In this document: piece after piece, positions 45,300 to 57,420 of the stretch
Layout: every line of letters begins with the position of its first letter
Numbering within the stretch: position 1 is the stretch's first letter
NCBI GenBank assembly: GCA_026826555.1
Contig: JAKSZT010054458.1
Coordinates: forward strand, 3,457,321-3,521,320
Direction of reading: 5' to 3'
Source of the DNA: Tolypeutes matacus
Taxonomy: Eukaryota > Chordata > Mammalia > Cingulata > Chlamyphoridae
Length of the DNA stretch: 64,000 nt
Notes under the pieces: model-generated
Seen by the model: the letters and a program-made list of their open reading frames with translations, nothing else
Told to the model about the DNA's origin: nothing
The model's database searches: none
Translations under genes and position numbers: made by a program

Positions 45300-46300
45300 T
45301 AGTTACTTTTACTGATATAATCTTCAATTCTAGACTCTCTTCCAAGCCTCTCTCTCATCTTTTCTTTTCAGGCTGTAGCACTCCATTTAGTATTTCCTGC
45401 AAAGCCAGTCTCCTTGTTACAAATTTGCTAAGTTTCTGTTTATCTGTGCATATTCTAAACTCACCGTACTTTGGAAAGACAGTCTTACCAGATATCAGAT
45501 TCTTGGCTGGCAATTTTTTCTTGCAATATTTTAAATACATCACACCACTGCCTTCTTTCCTCCATGGTTTCTGATGAGAAATCAGCACTTAATCTTATTG
45601 GATGTCTCTTATATGTGATGCAACACTTTTCTCTTGCTGTTATTAATATTCTCTATCTTTGGCATTTGACATTCTGATTAGTATGTGTCTCAGAATAGGT
45701 CTATTTGGACTTATTTGGATGGGAATATATTGTGCTTCTTGGACATGGATACCTATGTCCTTCAATATGATTGGGAAATTTTCTATCATTACTTCTACAA
45801 ATATTCCTTCTGCCCTTTTCTCCTTCTATTCTCCTTCTAGGACACCCATGACATGTATGTTTGCACGCCACTTGTCATCATTTATTTCTTTGATACTCTG
45901 TACAATTTTTTTTTCTATTTTCTATCTATTTTTTTTTTTTTTTTGTATGTTTGTGTTTGGAGGCCATGTTTTCAAGCTCACTGATCCTTTCTTCTGCCTC
46001 CTTAAATCTTCTGTTACATACATCCAGTGGATTTTTAATTTCATTTATGGTGCCTTTCTTTCCCATAAGAGCTGCTGTTTTTCTATGCATTCTTTCAAAT
46101 TCTACTTTCTGCTCTCCCACTGTCTTCCTAATATCTTTAATGTCTTTAGCCATCTCATTGAATTTATTAAGGAATTTTGTTTGGTCATCTATGATTAGTT
46201 GTCTTAACTCCTTTATGTCATTGGAGGCTTTTCTTGTTTCTTTGACTGGGCCATTTCTTCCAGTTTCTTGTTATGGTTGTAATTTTTTATTAGTGCCTTG
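45300..46300 (-). pseudogene. Outer L1 ORF1
   Basis: Open stretches on minus: 45926-46153 with KEAEERISELENMASKHKH (coiled coil) and 45355-45588 with FRICTDKQKLSKFVTRRLAL and LQEILNGVLQPEKKR (C-terminal domain end). The middle is shifted; 46213-46545 covers the N-terminal side. Confidence 0.7.
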
Positions 46301-46559
46301 GTATCTAGATTACTAGATGTATATATTCTGGGCTCAGTTTCTCTCTTTAGTTTATGGCTTTCTTGTACTTTCTCCCTTGCTAGTGCTGTAGTAGAAGCTA
46401 AAGATGTAGTTGTTACTGCAAGCTGTGGAGGCTGAAGCTGCTTGTGTTGCCCCAGGAAACAATGAAAAATCTCCCACATTTCTCCTCTGCCAGGGGTAGG
46501 TAATGAGCTGCAGCTGGGTGCAGTAATCCAAGCCATGCAGGCCATGACTTTCTGTAGTT

Positions 46560-47600
46560 AGCCAGGAGCACTAATGAAGTTTCATTCCCCTTCCTCTTCT
46601 GCCTGGGGGAGGGGGGGGATTGAACTGCGTGTATGGGCAGATAATTAAACCATGTGGGTTAAAACTAACTGCAGTTGCCCATGTAGACTGATTTAGCACT
46701 GATCCCCCTACTCTCCTGCTGGTGGTGGGGATGGATCCTCTGGAGGGCCCAACAATCTAATCTATATGTGCTGAAAGTGCCTGCAGTTGCCCTGAGCATC
46801 TGAGGGAGTTCTGTCCCTTCTGCCATTTAAAGAGTAAGGATGGAACTACAGGCACCCAACAAATGAGTCTGTGTGGGCCAAAAGCACCTGCAGTTGCCCA
46901 GGTAGACTGAGGAAACACAGCTACATTACTATCCTATTAGGGGTTGGAGGTGGAGCCACAGGTGCCCAACAGTCCAGTTTGTGCAGGCTGAAAACACCTG
47001 CAGTTGCCCAGAGAGGCTGAAGAAACACCAGCCCCCTCTTATACTATTTCAGGCCTAGGATGGAGCTACAGGTATTCGAGTATACAGTCTGTGTGGGCTG
47101 AAAGCACCTTCAGTTACCCAGAGAGGTTGAAGAAACATAAGCCCCCTCCTATCCTATGGGGGTGTACAAGGATGGAGCCTAAGGTGCTCAACAAACCAGT
47201 CTGCATGGGCTGAAAGCACCTGAAGTTGCCCAGAGAGGCTGAGGAAACATAGCTTCCCTCCTATCCTATAGGGGTGTGGGGTTGGAGCCATAGGCACCCA
47301 ACAGCCCAGTCCGTGCAGGCCAAAAGCACCTGCAGTTTTCCTGAGAGGCTGAAGAAATACCAGCACCCTTTTATCCTGGGGAGGGGAGGGAGAGGGATGG
47401 AGCTCATGCAGGCTGAAAGTGCCTGCAGTTGCCCCTAGAAGACTGAAGAAACTCAACTTCCCTTCTATCCTTTTGGGCAGTGGGGATAGAGCTACAGGTA
47501 TCTGAGAATCCAGTCTGTGCTAGCTGAAATCACCTGTACTTGCCTGGAGAGGACTGGTACAGGACCCCAGCTTCCTCACTGCTAGTGGTTGGGCTGATCC
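46560..47600 (-). repeat. Tandem 110 bp monomers in an L1 5'UTR
   Basis: The core CCTGCAGTTGCCC recurs with its G at 46671, 46783, 46890, 47000, 47110, 47222, 47332, 47425 and 47535, i.e. at steps of 107-112 bp with one of 93. Each unit also has a CAGTCTGTG-GGCTGAAAGCACC part and an AGAGGCTGAAGAAAC part. The array sits between ORF1 and the 5' end of an L1, the place of promoter monomers in mouse L1. Confidence 0.85.
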
Positions 47601-48098
47601 CTACCATCACTGTGATTTTCAATCATCCCTGCTTCTCCTCATGCTGGAAGGGGGAGGGGGAGTTAAAATGGCAGCTACTGGCCTCTTTCCAACTTGGACA
47701 GATTCAAACTTAAGCTGTTATTAGCATTATACTTTAGTCAGTGAAATTTACAAATCAGTAGCTGAAGTTGGTGCCCAACCATCTCTTCATTCTCTGTTTT
47801 TGGGAAATGGAGCCTCCAACTTCAGCAATGGAATAGTTCTCAAGGCAGTTTGCACTGCCAGTGGAGAATGAGCACCAGCCTCTGCTCCATGGAGTGCTCT
47901 ACTCATGAATCTTCACTGCAGATGGGCGGTCTCCTCCTTCCATTTTATCAAGGATGTTGCAGGATGCTCTTCTGGTCTCCTGGGTCCCCCAACCTGGTGT
48001 TACATAGGTCTGGATGATTACTAACTGCCCTGTAGGATAAGCTGACTCTTACAGTCCCTTACTCTACCACTATCTTGTTCCTCCCCCTTCTGCCATCC
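47601..48098 (-). mobile_element. L1 5'UTR distal end
   Basis: Non-monomeric, moderately GC-rich DNA upstream of the monomers. It ends at the G-rich start with ACAAGATAGTGG on minus. Confidence 0.6.
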
Positions 48099-48943
48099 TT
48101 TATAGCATGAGCCTATCCTATATTTAACCAATACATAGAGAAAAATAGAAAGTATGGGAGTGTTTATGCTGGGTTTCTGCTGACCAAGCCTGGAACCTGA
48201 ATATGCCACTTCTATTGATATTTCATTTGAAGAACTCAGTCACATGACTTCACCAAACTGTAAGATTTATTGAGACAAGAGTTTTTTCTCTGTGCCTAAA
48301 TAGAGAAGGAAGCTGAGTTTGGTGAACAATCTCTGGCTCTTGTTTACTTAAAATCTCATCAAATGTTTCATCTCTGAGGGAACTTTAAATCTTAACAAAT
48401 TCTGCTTGTAAGTAGTTTCTGTTACAGAGTGATTTAGAGTTAAAGGAGAGGCATACATCCTGTGCATGCTGTGTGTGGAAGAATTTAATTGTAGCAACTT
48501 TTAAAGAAGAATCACACTTAAAATAATTTCCCATAATTGTCTTAGAATTTCATTTTTGGCATTTTAGATGTTTCTTCTTTCTTTAACATTTGCCATCTAA
48601 AGTTCAGTGTTCATTGCTTCGTCCACTCTCTGAAAACCTACTCTAGTAACTTTTACTTCATCACTACTTCTGGGTATCTTTCTCTTGTTCTCCTTTAGTC
48701 CTTCACTTATGCCCCTTTTGAGCAGACAGTCAGGGCACTTTTGCCTTTTTGTACTCACTTCTACATTGTATGCATAATGTTTGTGCCATTTTAAGGGTCT
48801 TGATCTTTTGCATTTCCTTTTGTTTCATATTCCAATAATTGTTATTTACTTACATTTTTTTTTATCCATTGCATTTGTTGGTTTTGAGAGCTACAGGTTT
48901 TTGCTTAAATAAAACTGATCTCCCTTATATATTATGAAGAGTG

Positions 48944-48944
<1 letters not shown>
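48099..48944. other. AT-rich DNA, nothing recognised
   Basis: No gene or clear repeat landmark. Confidence 0.4.

Positions 48945-48987
<43 letters not shown>
48945..48987 (+). repeat. TATC microsatellite
   Basis: About ten uninterrupted ATCT units. Confidence 0.95.
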
Positions 48988-49970
48988 GAGTGAGAGAGAT
49001 TATAGAGTCCAATATCAGATTTTCTGTCTCTTCAGTTATTGAAATACTTTGAGAACACTCTAATCCTACATTAAATTATTCTCAGCCTTTATATTTTTGG
49101 TATATTTTGCTTTATTGTAACCATATTTTAGCACAAAATAATTGATGACACTTTATTTCTATAGAATAAATTACTTATATATTTAGAAAAAGGAGATGCT
49201 TAAGCTTCTCCTTTATGGGATAAACCTAATGATTTCCGAGATTTGTTTTCAAATGACCACCTTTTTAAAGACACATGAGGGATCATTGCCAAATATTCCA
49301 TAAGGAATTTTGGGACAATGTTGTCAAAGGTAAATATAGCAATTTCAAAGGAAAAAATGATTTTTCCCAAAAGATCTTTGATGTCCACAACATTTATTTT
49401 TTCTGTAAGTAATCTGGGAACATTTAAAAGATCAACTAATATTTAAGCATTACAACTTTAAAACACACACAAATCTATATCTTTATGTTTCATGAAAACA
49501 GTCTTGAGCTTCTGAAACAACCCTGTCTTTTAAAATCAGAAAAACACTTTGAACGTCCTGAAATCATCCTCCAGCTCTTCATGGTATTCTAATAAAAAAT
49601 GTGACTATTGGCTCAATAGGGTACAAAATTGTTACTATTAAAATAGTTGCTCTTGCAAATGAGCTGTGCTTCAGAATTTCCAGAAGTTGAAGCATTGAGA
49701 GAAGAGAGTTGGATGCCCAGGCACACTTGTTGATTTCCTTCCTTGAAAAATAATTCTAGCTGATTTATTGAATATGAAATCTTTCTAGTTAACAGTCAAC
49801 ATTAATTGCCACTTAAAGATCAATTGATAAAATGAACAAAAGTAATTGAAATCATGAGCATGTGAATGCACATATATATACATACACAACTTATACCCTT
49901 AACTTGAAGTGTACTATATATACTTCAATATATATTCATATATATATATCATTAGGAGTACCTTAGAACT
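48988..49970. other. AT-rich DNA, nothing recognised
   Basis: Only short open stretches (up to 62 codons at 49200-49388 on minus) without motifs. A TA-rich run lies at 49873-49950. Confidence 0.4.
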
Positions 49971-49981
49971 AAGGAACTCTT

Positions 49982-50081
49982 TTTTTTTTTTTTTCTCTTT
50001 TATTTAGGAGGTTTGGGGGATCGAACCTGGGACCTCGTACATGCAAAGCAGGCACTTAACCACTGAGCTATATCAGCTCCC
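49982..50081 (-). mobile_element. DAS-type SINE, short tRNA-like form
   Basis: The minus strand has the tRNA-like head with a B box (GGTTCGATCCC, complement at 50018-50028) and a T/A tail at 49981-49995. AAGGAACTCTT (49971-49981) and AAAGAACTCTT (50082-50092) are the target duplication, one mismatch. Confidence 0.88.
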
Positions 50082-50239
50082 AAAGAACTCTTAAATCCAA
50101 AAAAGACTCCTTCGAGGAAAACCCAAGAATGTTTTTATAGCCAAAGGTCCTCAGAGTGGAGAAGGAAAGGAAATGCTCATAAAAAGAAGTAGGACAATGA
50201 AAGGGATACAGATTACCCTTAGTCAGCACCCTGGATGAT

Positions 50240-50416
50240 TTTTTTTAAAGATTTTATTTATTTATTCATTTATCCCCCCCTTGCTGCTTGTGCTCGCTGG
50301 GTCAGCTAACCACGCCGTGCGGGTGGGCTTGCCTTCACCAGGAGGCCCCGGGAACCAAACCCGGGGCCTCCCATATGGTAAACGGGAGCCCTACTGATTG
50401 AGCCACAGCTGCTTCC
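50240..50416 (-). mobile_element. DAS-type SINE, long form
   Basis: Near-identical in layout to 20493-20678 in reverse: poly(T)/AAAGATTTTATTTATTTATTC, CTTGCTGCTTGTGCTCGCTG, then GGCCTCCCATATGGTAAACG. CCCTGGATGATTT on the left and CCCTGACGGTTT on the right are a decayed target duplication. Confidence 0.92.
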
Positions 50417-50420
50417 CCCC

Positions 50421-52206
50421 TGACGGTTTCAAAAGTTTTATCAGTGACTTATATGAATATTGAGAAATCATGCCCATGAAATTTAATGATAAGTGAGAGA
50501 TGGAAAGTTAACAAAAATAATTATAAGGTCACTGAGGTTCAAAGAGATTAAGTGTTTTGCCCAATATTTTACTCATAATCAGTTGTAGAGAAGGGATTAG
50601 AATTCAAGTATCCTGATCTCTAGTCCAGTGTTCTTTCCATAATATAGTACTATGGGTGTTATCAAATTTAATTGTACATGCGATAAAATACTTCAATAAA
50701 TGTTACTTAAAGTCCATTCTAAATTTTTAGACTTTTATAATAGTATTTGACTTCACAAAACTTTAATCCTGCCATTGTCAAATAATTTCTGGTGGTACAA
50801 AATATCTGATAAAAATGTACAAACTTCCTTTTTTGGCCCTAAAAAATGCCTAGCTGGAAGAAAAAACATAAGATCAACTTCCAGTCACCATGTACATATT
50901 GACTTCAGTGATAAGCATCATACTGTCAACAAGACAGAGTTATATGAAACAGACACAGTGCAATCCTGTAAATAATCCCAGCCACACAACTGTGTTTGAA
51001 TTCTGAATCAGCTTTAACTAATAATATTTATTTGCTATAGTGAAAATTGTCAGAATTCAAATTGGCAAAATTCCTAGTAGGAGATAATTCAAGAATCGAT
51101 ACTACTATTTCATGTAAAGTAAAAATACAGTGCTAACTGTTATATTGATTATTTTAATCCTGTGTCATACTAGCAATATTGTTAAAACTCTGTAACTCCT
51201 CTTTGACTATGATTTGTCTCACAGAGCAAATACTGCAATTGATCTATTAATAACTAAATATACTTGGAAATACACTCTGCTTTCCAATTTAATAATAAAT
51301 GGAATGATACAAAGCATTCATTGTATTATGTTAGGTGCAAGTTAGACTGTTTTTATATTTTCACATTGAAAATGTATTAGTCCTGAAATCAGCAAACAGC
51401 ATTCATCCTATATTTTGCCATTTGGAAAAAAAAATGCAAATTTGCTAAACTTATTTAAGCTGCACCATAAAAAGGTGCGTTGTACATATTGTTGTTACAA
51501 TTCGGTGAGTATACTTAGGAAGCTAAAGTGTATATGCTCAAAGAACAACAGCAACAAAAATAAAATACATTTCAAATCCTTAGTAACAAATGTTGGAAAG
51601 ATTAAAGAATATACATGCTTGGCAAAAGTTATGTTATGAAGTTATGTTCTAAATGTTCAGATTTCTAATGAAACAAATACAAATTATTTTTGTATATATT
51701 TATAAATTGTTATAATCTCAAATTAAAATATTAGAAAACACTGTGGTAATTGATAAGGAAATTAATGTACTTGCAGGGAAAAAGCAAATTTACATCTATC
51801 ATCTCTACAATTTAGGTCAAAATGAATTCATATATTTTTGGAGCAATGTAAATTATATCCAGGTATGTTTTAAAACATGCATTTATAAATTACACAAAGT
51901 GTTTAAAAGTTGGCTTTTATGAGAAGACAATATAATTTTTTACTTACAATTTAAGTCACAATTTGAAGGCCATCAAAGACAAATGTGCTTCTGTGACAAT
52001 TTTATTGTTTTTTTTTTCAGTTTTGACATATACCTAGACTGTAAATATTGTCCAAATACCATGTTTAAGCTTCAGCCAATGTGTGAGAAAATTACAGATT
52101 CAGCATAACAGCATTCGGTTTCTTGTTCTTTATAATCTAGAAGCATTCTGAATTTTGATAAGAGACAAAAATTTGTTTATAAAGCAAAATCACTTTAAGG
52201 CAATGC
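50421..52206. other. AT-rich DNA, nothing recognised
   Basis: Open stretches of 66 and 74 codons on plus (50775-50975, 51415-51639) have no motif and no flanking splice or promoter signal that I trust. Confidence 0.4.
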
Positions 52207-52207
52207 A

Positions 52208-52850
52208 TTAGTCAGCCAAAGAGGTGCTGATGCAAAATACCAGAAATCTGTTGGCTTTAATATAGGGTATTTATTTAGGGTAGACGCTTACAGTTACCAG
52301 GCTATAAAGTGTAAGTTACTTCCCTCAACAAAGTCTGTTGCTACATGTTGGAGCAAGATGGCTGCCAAAGTCCTCTTCCTCTTAAGATTTTGTGGTCCCA
52401 GCTTTTTCAAATATCAGCTGTAGGCTGGGATAAGTCTTATCTCTCTCTTGGGGCTCGTTTCTTTCTGGGCTCAGCTGCTCTGCTCTCTCCACAAGGCCAG
52501 CTGTAAACTATCAAGTGAATAGCTCATCTCTCTTCCCTGGGCCTCTGCCGTGCCTAATGGACCCTTCTTTCTCTCCTCATGTATCTGCTTCTCTGTATAT
52601 TTACCTCCCAGGATCCAGCATTAAAACTCCAAACTCCTCCTCTGCCATGTCATTTTCTCTGTGAGTCTCTGTCCACCAAAGGGGTGGGGATTCAATGTCT
52701 TACTGATGTGTCCCAAAGCCTTAATCGTAATTTAATCAAGTAAAGGTGAAACCTCTGAATCCAATCCAATATAATTTGCCCAGAGGAAAAGACCAGATTG
52801 CAAACATAATCCAATATCTATTTTTGGAATTCATAAACAATATCAAACAG
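52208..52850 (-). mobile_element. ERVL/MaLR-type solo LTR, antisense copy
   Basis: The plus strand starts ATTAGTCAGCCAAAGAGGTG, the complement of the CCTTTGGCTGACTAAT end of 29378-29880 and 32715-33372. It ends with GGAATTCATAAACAATATC, the complement of their start. The shared block GAGCAAGATGGCTGCCAAAG is at 52352. Confidence 0.72.
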
Positions 52851-53824
52851 GCAATAAAAATATTTTCATAGATTTCTGGTAGTTAGTATTCCAGGGGGAT
52901 CATGAAATCATAGAACTTTGATTACAATTCCTTCTTTGGAATTCAGACATTTAGGGCCAGTAGGGTCAAAATATCTATATCTATATTTGTATATGTAAAT
53001 CTCACTAACTTTCTATCTGTATATTTTTAAATTAAAGAAGTTGTAAGTTTACAAAACAATCATGCATTGTATATAGGTACTGTAAATTCATAGACTATCC
53101 TTAAGCATAATAATAGCATAAAATTGTCTGTAACATTTTGATTCAAAGCATAAGATCATTGATCTGCTTTACATTTGCTTCAACTTGTTCAGTTTCTGGT
53201 ATTCTACACATAATTTAAGGAGTTATGTACTTATTTAGCTTATATCATTCATATAATTTTAATGTATTCAGGAAATATATTTAACTAATTCCATATTCCA
53301 GGCAGAATGTAATTCCTGAGGAAAAGAGAAAATAAAAGAGACATGCTTTCATGACATGGACTGACATTGATCAAATAATGACAAAAGTAAATGTGTGATT
53401 AAAATTGAAATAAGTGTTATGAAAGAAACTTACAGCTTTTGAAGTCTAGTCATGAAAAGGGAAATGCTTAACAAATGTAGTTTTTTCTGAAAAATTATAA
53501 AATTTTATATTCTTATTTATATCAAATATAATATGTTTGGAAGACTAAAAGAATTTTACCCTTTATTATTTTAACTAGTTCAAACAATCCTTGGATGTTT
53601 CCTTTGTAGAATTGTACTCCTTAAGAACGTCATCAGCTTGAAATTGTTAATGTAATTTTCAATTATTCCTAAAATACCATTAAAAATTAATTTCTAATAT
53701 ATATCTTAAATGAAAATAAAAAAATGTTACAAGCATTTATATGAATCCATATAATATTGATCCTTAATATTAGTTTACTTTGACACTGTACCAATAAATT
53801 CAAACTCTATTAAGAAATTTTTAT
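52851..53824. other. AT-rich DNA, nothing recognised
   Basis: No gene or repeat landmark that I can support. Confidence 0.4.
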
Positions 53825-53838
53825 TCATTTTAATCTTT

Positions 53839-54019
53839 TTTTTTTTTTTAAAGATTTTATTTATTTATTCATTTATCCCCCCCTTGCTGCTTGTGCTCGC
53901 TGGGTCAGCTAACCACGCCTTGCGGGCGGGCTTGCTTCACCAGGAGGCCCCGGGAACCAAACCCGGGGCCTCCCATATGGTAAATGGGAGCCCTACTGAT
54001 TGAGCCACAGCCGCTTCCC
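53839..54019 (-). mobile_element. DAS-type SINE, long form, perfect target duplication
   Basis: Same family as 50240-50416. TCATTTTAATCTTT occurs at 53825-53838 and again at 54020-54033, an exact 14 bp target-site duplication typical of L1-mediated insertion. Confidence 0.95.
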
Positions 54020-54033
54020 TCATTTTAATCTTT

Positions 54034-55180
54034 GTCAAATGTTAGTGTGGCTTTATTTTCTTGCTGAGAAAGAACATATACAGAATAAATGCAATAGAAA
54101 ATATTACCTGATTTTGACATCACAGCTAATGATAGCAATTACACACTAAAGAAAGTATAAATTGCAACACAGTCATTTTATAAACAGTGATCAAAATAAC
54201 ATTTGGATTCCAAAACCCAAATGCAAACTTAGAAATGTGGTTCTTTTGGATAGGGGGATCTAAGTAACATTGTTATTGATCGATATAAAAGTAAACTTTA
54301 CCACTATTTCCAGTTTTTATTATTAATAACTATCTATATATCTAGTTAAAATAAAGCAATGGTAATTAATTTTAATCTTAATGAAAAATTTATTTGATAT
54401 ATATTTTCACTATCGGGTAAATTTTCCTTTAATGGGAATGTGAATTAACTACAACTGCCATTTCAACCCAAATTTCACAGTTGGAGTAGGCTAAGACTTT
54501 TGCCTCCTAGGAACTTACCAATTCCATTTGAAGTGACGGATTTTTTGTATTATAGAGATTCTTAGGTGATGAAAAATACTGATTGCTTCTCCTTTCTAAT
54601 ACAGCAATAGTTCATGTCTTGAAACTAGTTCTATTGTCAGAGTGAATAATATTTTAATATGTTTAGGTATGGCCTTATTCTTCCTGATAGAAAAATGGAA
54701 TGACTTTCGACATTAAGGGAGTCTGTTATCAGTCATTTGAGTTTTATTGATGCCAAATATTTCTGATGATGTCTTTGAGCTTCAGGTAAGATTCTGGAAA
54801 TGAAAATTAGAGGCTAAAATGTGTGCACTATATCTTTCTCTTTGGGCAGTTTGTGTAAACCAAGAATCATACATTCTAGCAAAGAAGCATCGTTAGAAAA
54901 TGTGCCTTATCAGAAACTAGATTTGGAATTAGATTGTTTTTACAGAGTTGTTTCTTAAGTGTTTGTGTTAGAACTCTAGAAATTTTTGTGATGTAATAAC
55001 CACACTTTCCATTCCTAAATCTTCATAGACTCTAATCCCTAGGCAGCGTAAGAATCTCCAAACGGATCCTCTCCAAACCAAAAGCCAGTTCTAAGTATGA
55101 CTGGGCCCATTAAGAAAGGCAAATTAATTAAGATATATTGAAATAATATTTTAATAACAAATAAGCCATAATATTTACCC
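54034..55180. other. AT-rich DNA, nothing recognised
   Basis: No gene or repeat landmark that I can support. Confidence 0.4.
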
Positions 55181-55188
55181 ATGTAATC

Positions 55189-55287
55189 TTTTTTTTTTTT
55201 TTTTTTTTTTTTTTAGGAGGTACAGGGAATTGAACCAGGATCTCATACATAGGAAGCAGGTGCTCAACTACTGAGCTACCTCTGCTC
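55189..55287 (-). mobile_element. DAS-type SINE, short tRNA-like form
   Basis: The poly(T) of about 26 bases is the tail. The head on minus has GAGGTAGCTCAGTAG and a B-box-like GGTTCAATTCC. TAATCTTTTT (left) and TAATCATTTTT (right) flank it as a target duplication. It is more mutated than 49982-50081. Confidence 0.85.
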
Positions 55288-57420
55288 AGTAATCATTTTT
55301 TAAAGATTAGGAGTACCTAATATGTGCCTACCTTGTGATAGATATGGGGAATTTTTTGAAAGACAAAGTACTTATTGTCAGATTGCTATATTATGGGAGA
55401 AGTGAAAATAAATGCAGAGTTACCATATAAAAACTCCTGAACATTAAATGATTCAATCACATTTTCTGTTCTAAGATAAAAAGAAAAAAATCATCAGGGC
55501 AAGAACAATAGAGGTAAGAGACAAAGGGCTACTAAATTTCATCCATGCTTAGATGATTGAAAGAAAAGAAAAAGTATGAACGTTAGGCAACAGCCAAGTG
55601 CCAAGGGAGTTTGTCAGCTACCTACATACAAAATATCTCATGAAAAATTAACCAATGAAAATAGAATTGTCAGCACCATTATTTTTTATGAAAATTACAC
55701 TGAGTTAGTAGATTTGCTTATACTTTCCTTGCAAGAGAAAAGAAATAAACATAGAAATAAACATCTTCCATGATAAACATAAATCAATGATATCTGAGAG
55801 TACAAAAATTTAAAACAACTTGATAAGAATGCACAAAACCCCAGAATTAAAAACATGTGAAACATAGCAGTTTTAAAATATGCCCAGAAAATGACATTTC
55901 CTAGGATATTAATAGAATGAAGATTTTATACCTTATTCTCACAGTTTACAGTTATCAAAATATTAAAAATTGTACATAACAAAATAAATTTACAAAATAC
56001 ATATATAAATATTCAATGTAGCAATGTTTTTAAAAATGCATTATCATAGAAAAGGAATATTGGGCCAAAGTTGCTGACAAAGTTAAATTAAGAAAAGAAA
56101 CATAATGTGGTAAATAAAATTTCTATTTCAGTAATTATCTTAGCATTCTTAATTACTATAAAAAAAAAAGCCTTGCTCTGATTAAGAAAACAAGTTGTCT
56201 AATTCCAGTTTCTCAAATGACCAAACAAACTCTCAGATGGAAGTGAGAAAACTCTTACTCTACTCTACTGACAAATGTATTCATTCATTTCCCAAACAAA
56301 GGAGAAATGTACAATCAATGGGTGAGGCAATGGCACTCTGACCAAATGTTCTGTTAAAGCACTTTGCAGGAGGCAATTCATTTAACTATAAAAATAACAG
56401 TGTCATTGACACTTCCTAAAATTGTCACATGGTGTCTGTTTGTTTCTTTCCTTTTTGCAGATAATGAATGTAATATTTTTTTATCATAAAAACTGTTAAA
56501 ATCGAGAACACTAGCTTTGTGTTGGTGTGGCTTGGAGTAGAATCACCTGGATATCTTACGTGAATGTGCTGAGCTATTTTACACAGGACACAAATAAAAG
56601 CCAAGTTCTGTCTCAGGGCAACTTGAGAGCTTTGCCAAGTGCTACAGAAGACTCTGGTACATATGGGCCCTAAAATAGCTCAAGATTTATAGGACATATT
56701 GAAACTGTCAAATAAAAAACATCTCTGGAATTAGATAAAGAGAAACTTGATTGGAAAAGATAATTGCAAGAGGAGAGAATAAAGTGATTATTGCAATAGA
56801 GGGAGGGACCAGTGCATTAGGAAAGATGTTCAGATCATTAGCCTCCAAGCACATCTGGGGTTAGGCAAAAAGAGCTTTTCTTTTCTATGGAGAATTAATC
56901 AAGGCTAGAAAGACCCTTGTGGGAATGGGAGATGAAAGCATGATAGGACATTTGATAAGAAAATATTTTACCTTGAGCCCAATCTGTTCTTTAAGGGGCT
57001 GTTAAGGAGGGGCGATATAAGGTGTTAGGTTGAGAGTGGGCCAAAATTTAGGTCCTGAGGGAAGGAGACAAGCTTAACCAAAATTTGGTTAAGGAGTATT
57101 TTGTTTCTATTGATCAGTAGGGCAAACATTTCAGCCAATCATTTATGAGGCAAAGATTGAATATTTGTTGGTTCTCTCTATGAACTTGTCATAGGTAAAC
57201 AAGGGGAGCATTTGTGAAATTTATCTAAGTTATATAGGGAAAGAATGTTCATTGCAGTAAACCATTTCTTGAACACAAAGGGGAGGAGATTTCTTTAAGC
57301 ATTGTTGTTTTTTAGGGTCACAGGGCTCGGAAAATGTTCAACATTTTAAAATAGTAGTAATGGATGTGGTCTGAAAAATAGCTATATATGTAGAATTTCT
57401 TAAATTATTATCCCTGGTAA
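55288..57420. other. AT-rich DNA, nothing recognised
   Basis: One 65-codon open stretch (55576-55773, plus) has no motif. No CpG-rich segment. Confidence 0.4.

Larger units (their letters stand above)
35750..48098 (-). mobile_element. Outer L1 (minus), split by another L1
   Basis: The 3' part is 35750-36735 (3'UTR and RT core). It resumes at 42896 with the next RT words and goes through endonuclease, ORF1 and a monomeric 5'UTR to about 48098. Read on minus, the 5' end is rich in G with GGGGGAGGAACAAGATAG at 48073-48090, which resembles the L1 start with its YY1-like site. Its ORF2 C-terminus is missing: 3'UTR joins RT-thumb wording at about 36065. Two insertions: the inner L1 (36736-42895) and a solo LTR (44248-44698). 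Confidence 0.72.

Noticed and set aside
45659..46198. A 179-codon plus-strand frame, one of the longest in the window, resembling a membrane protein
   Set aside because: It is antisense to L1 ORF1; the Phe/Ser/Leu-rich translation comes from the complement of Lys/Glu-rich coiled-coil codons.
46560..47600. A CRISPR-like array or satellite
   Set aside because: Unit length about 110 bp without constant repeat and unique spacer alternation; position inside an L1 5'UTR explains it better.
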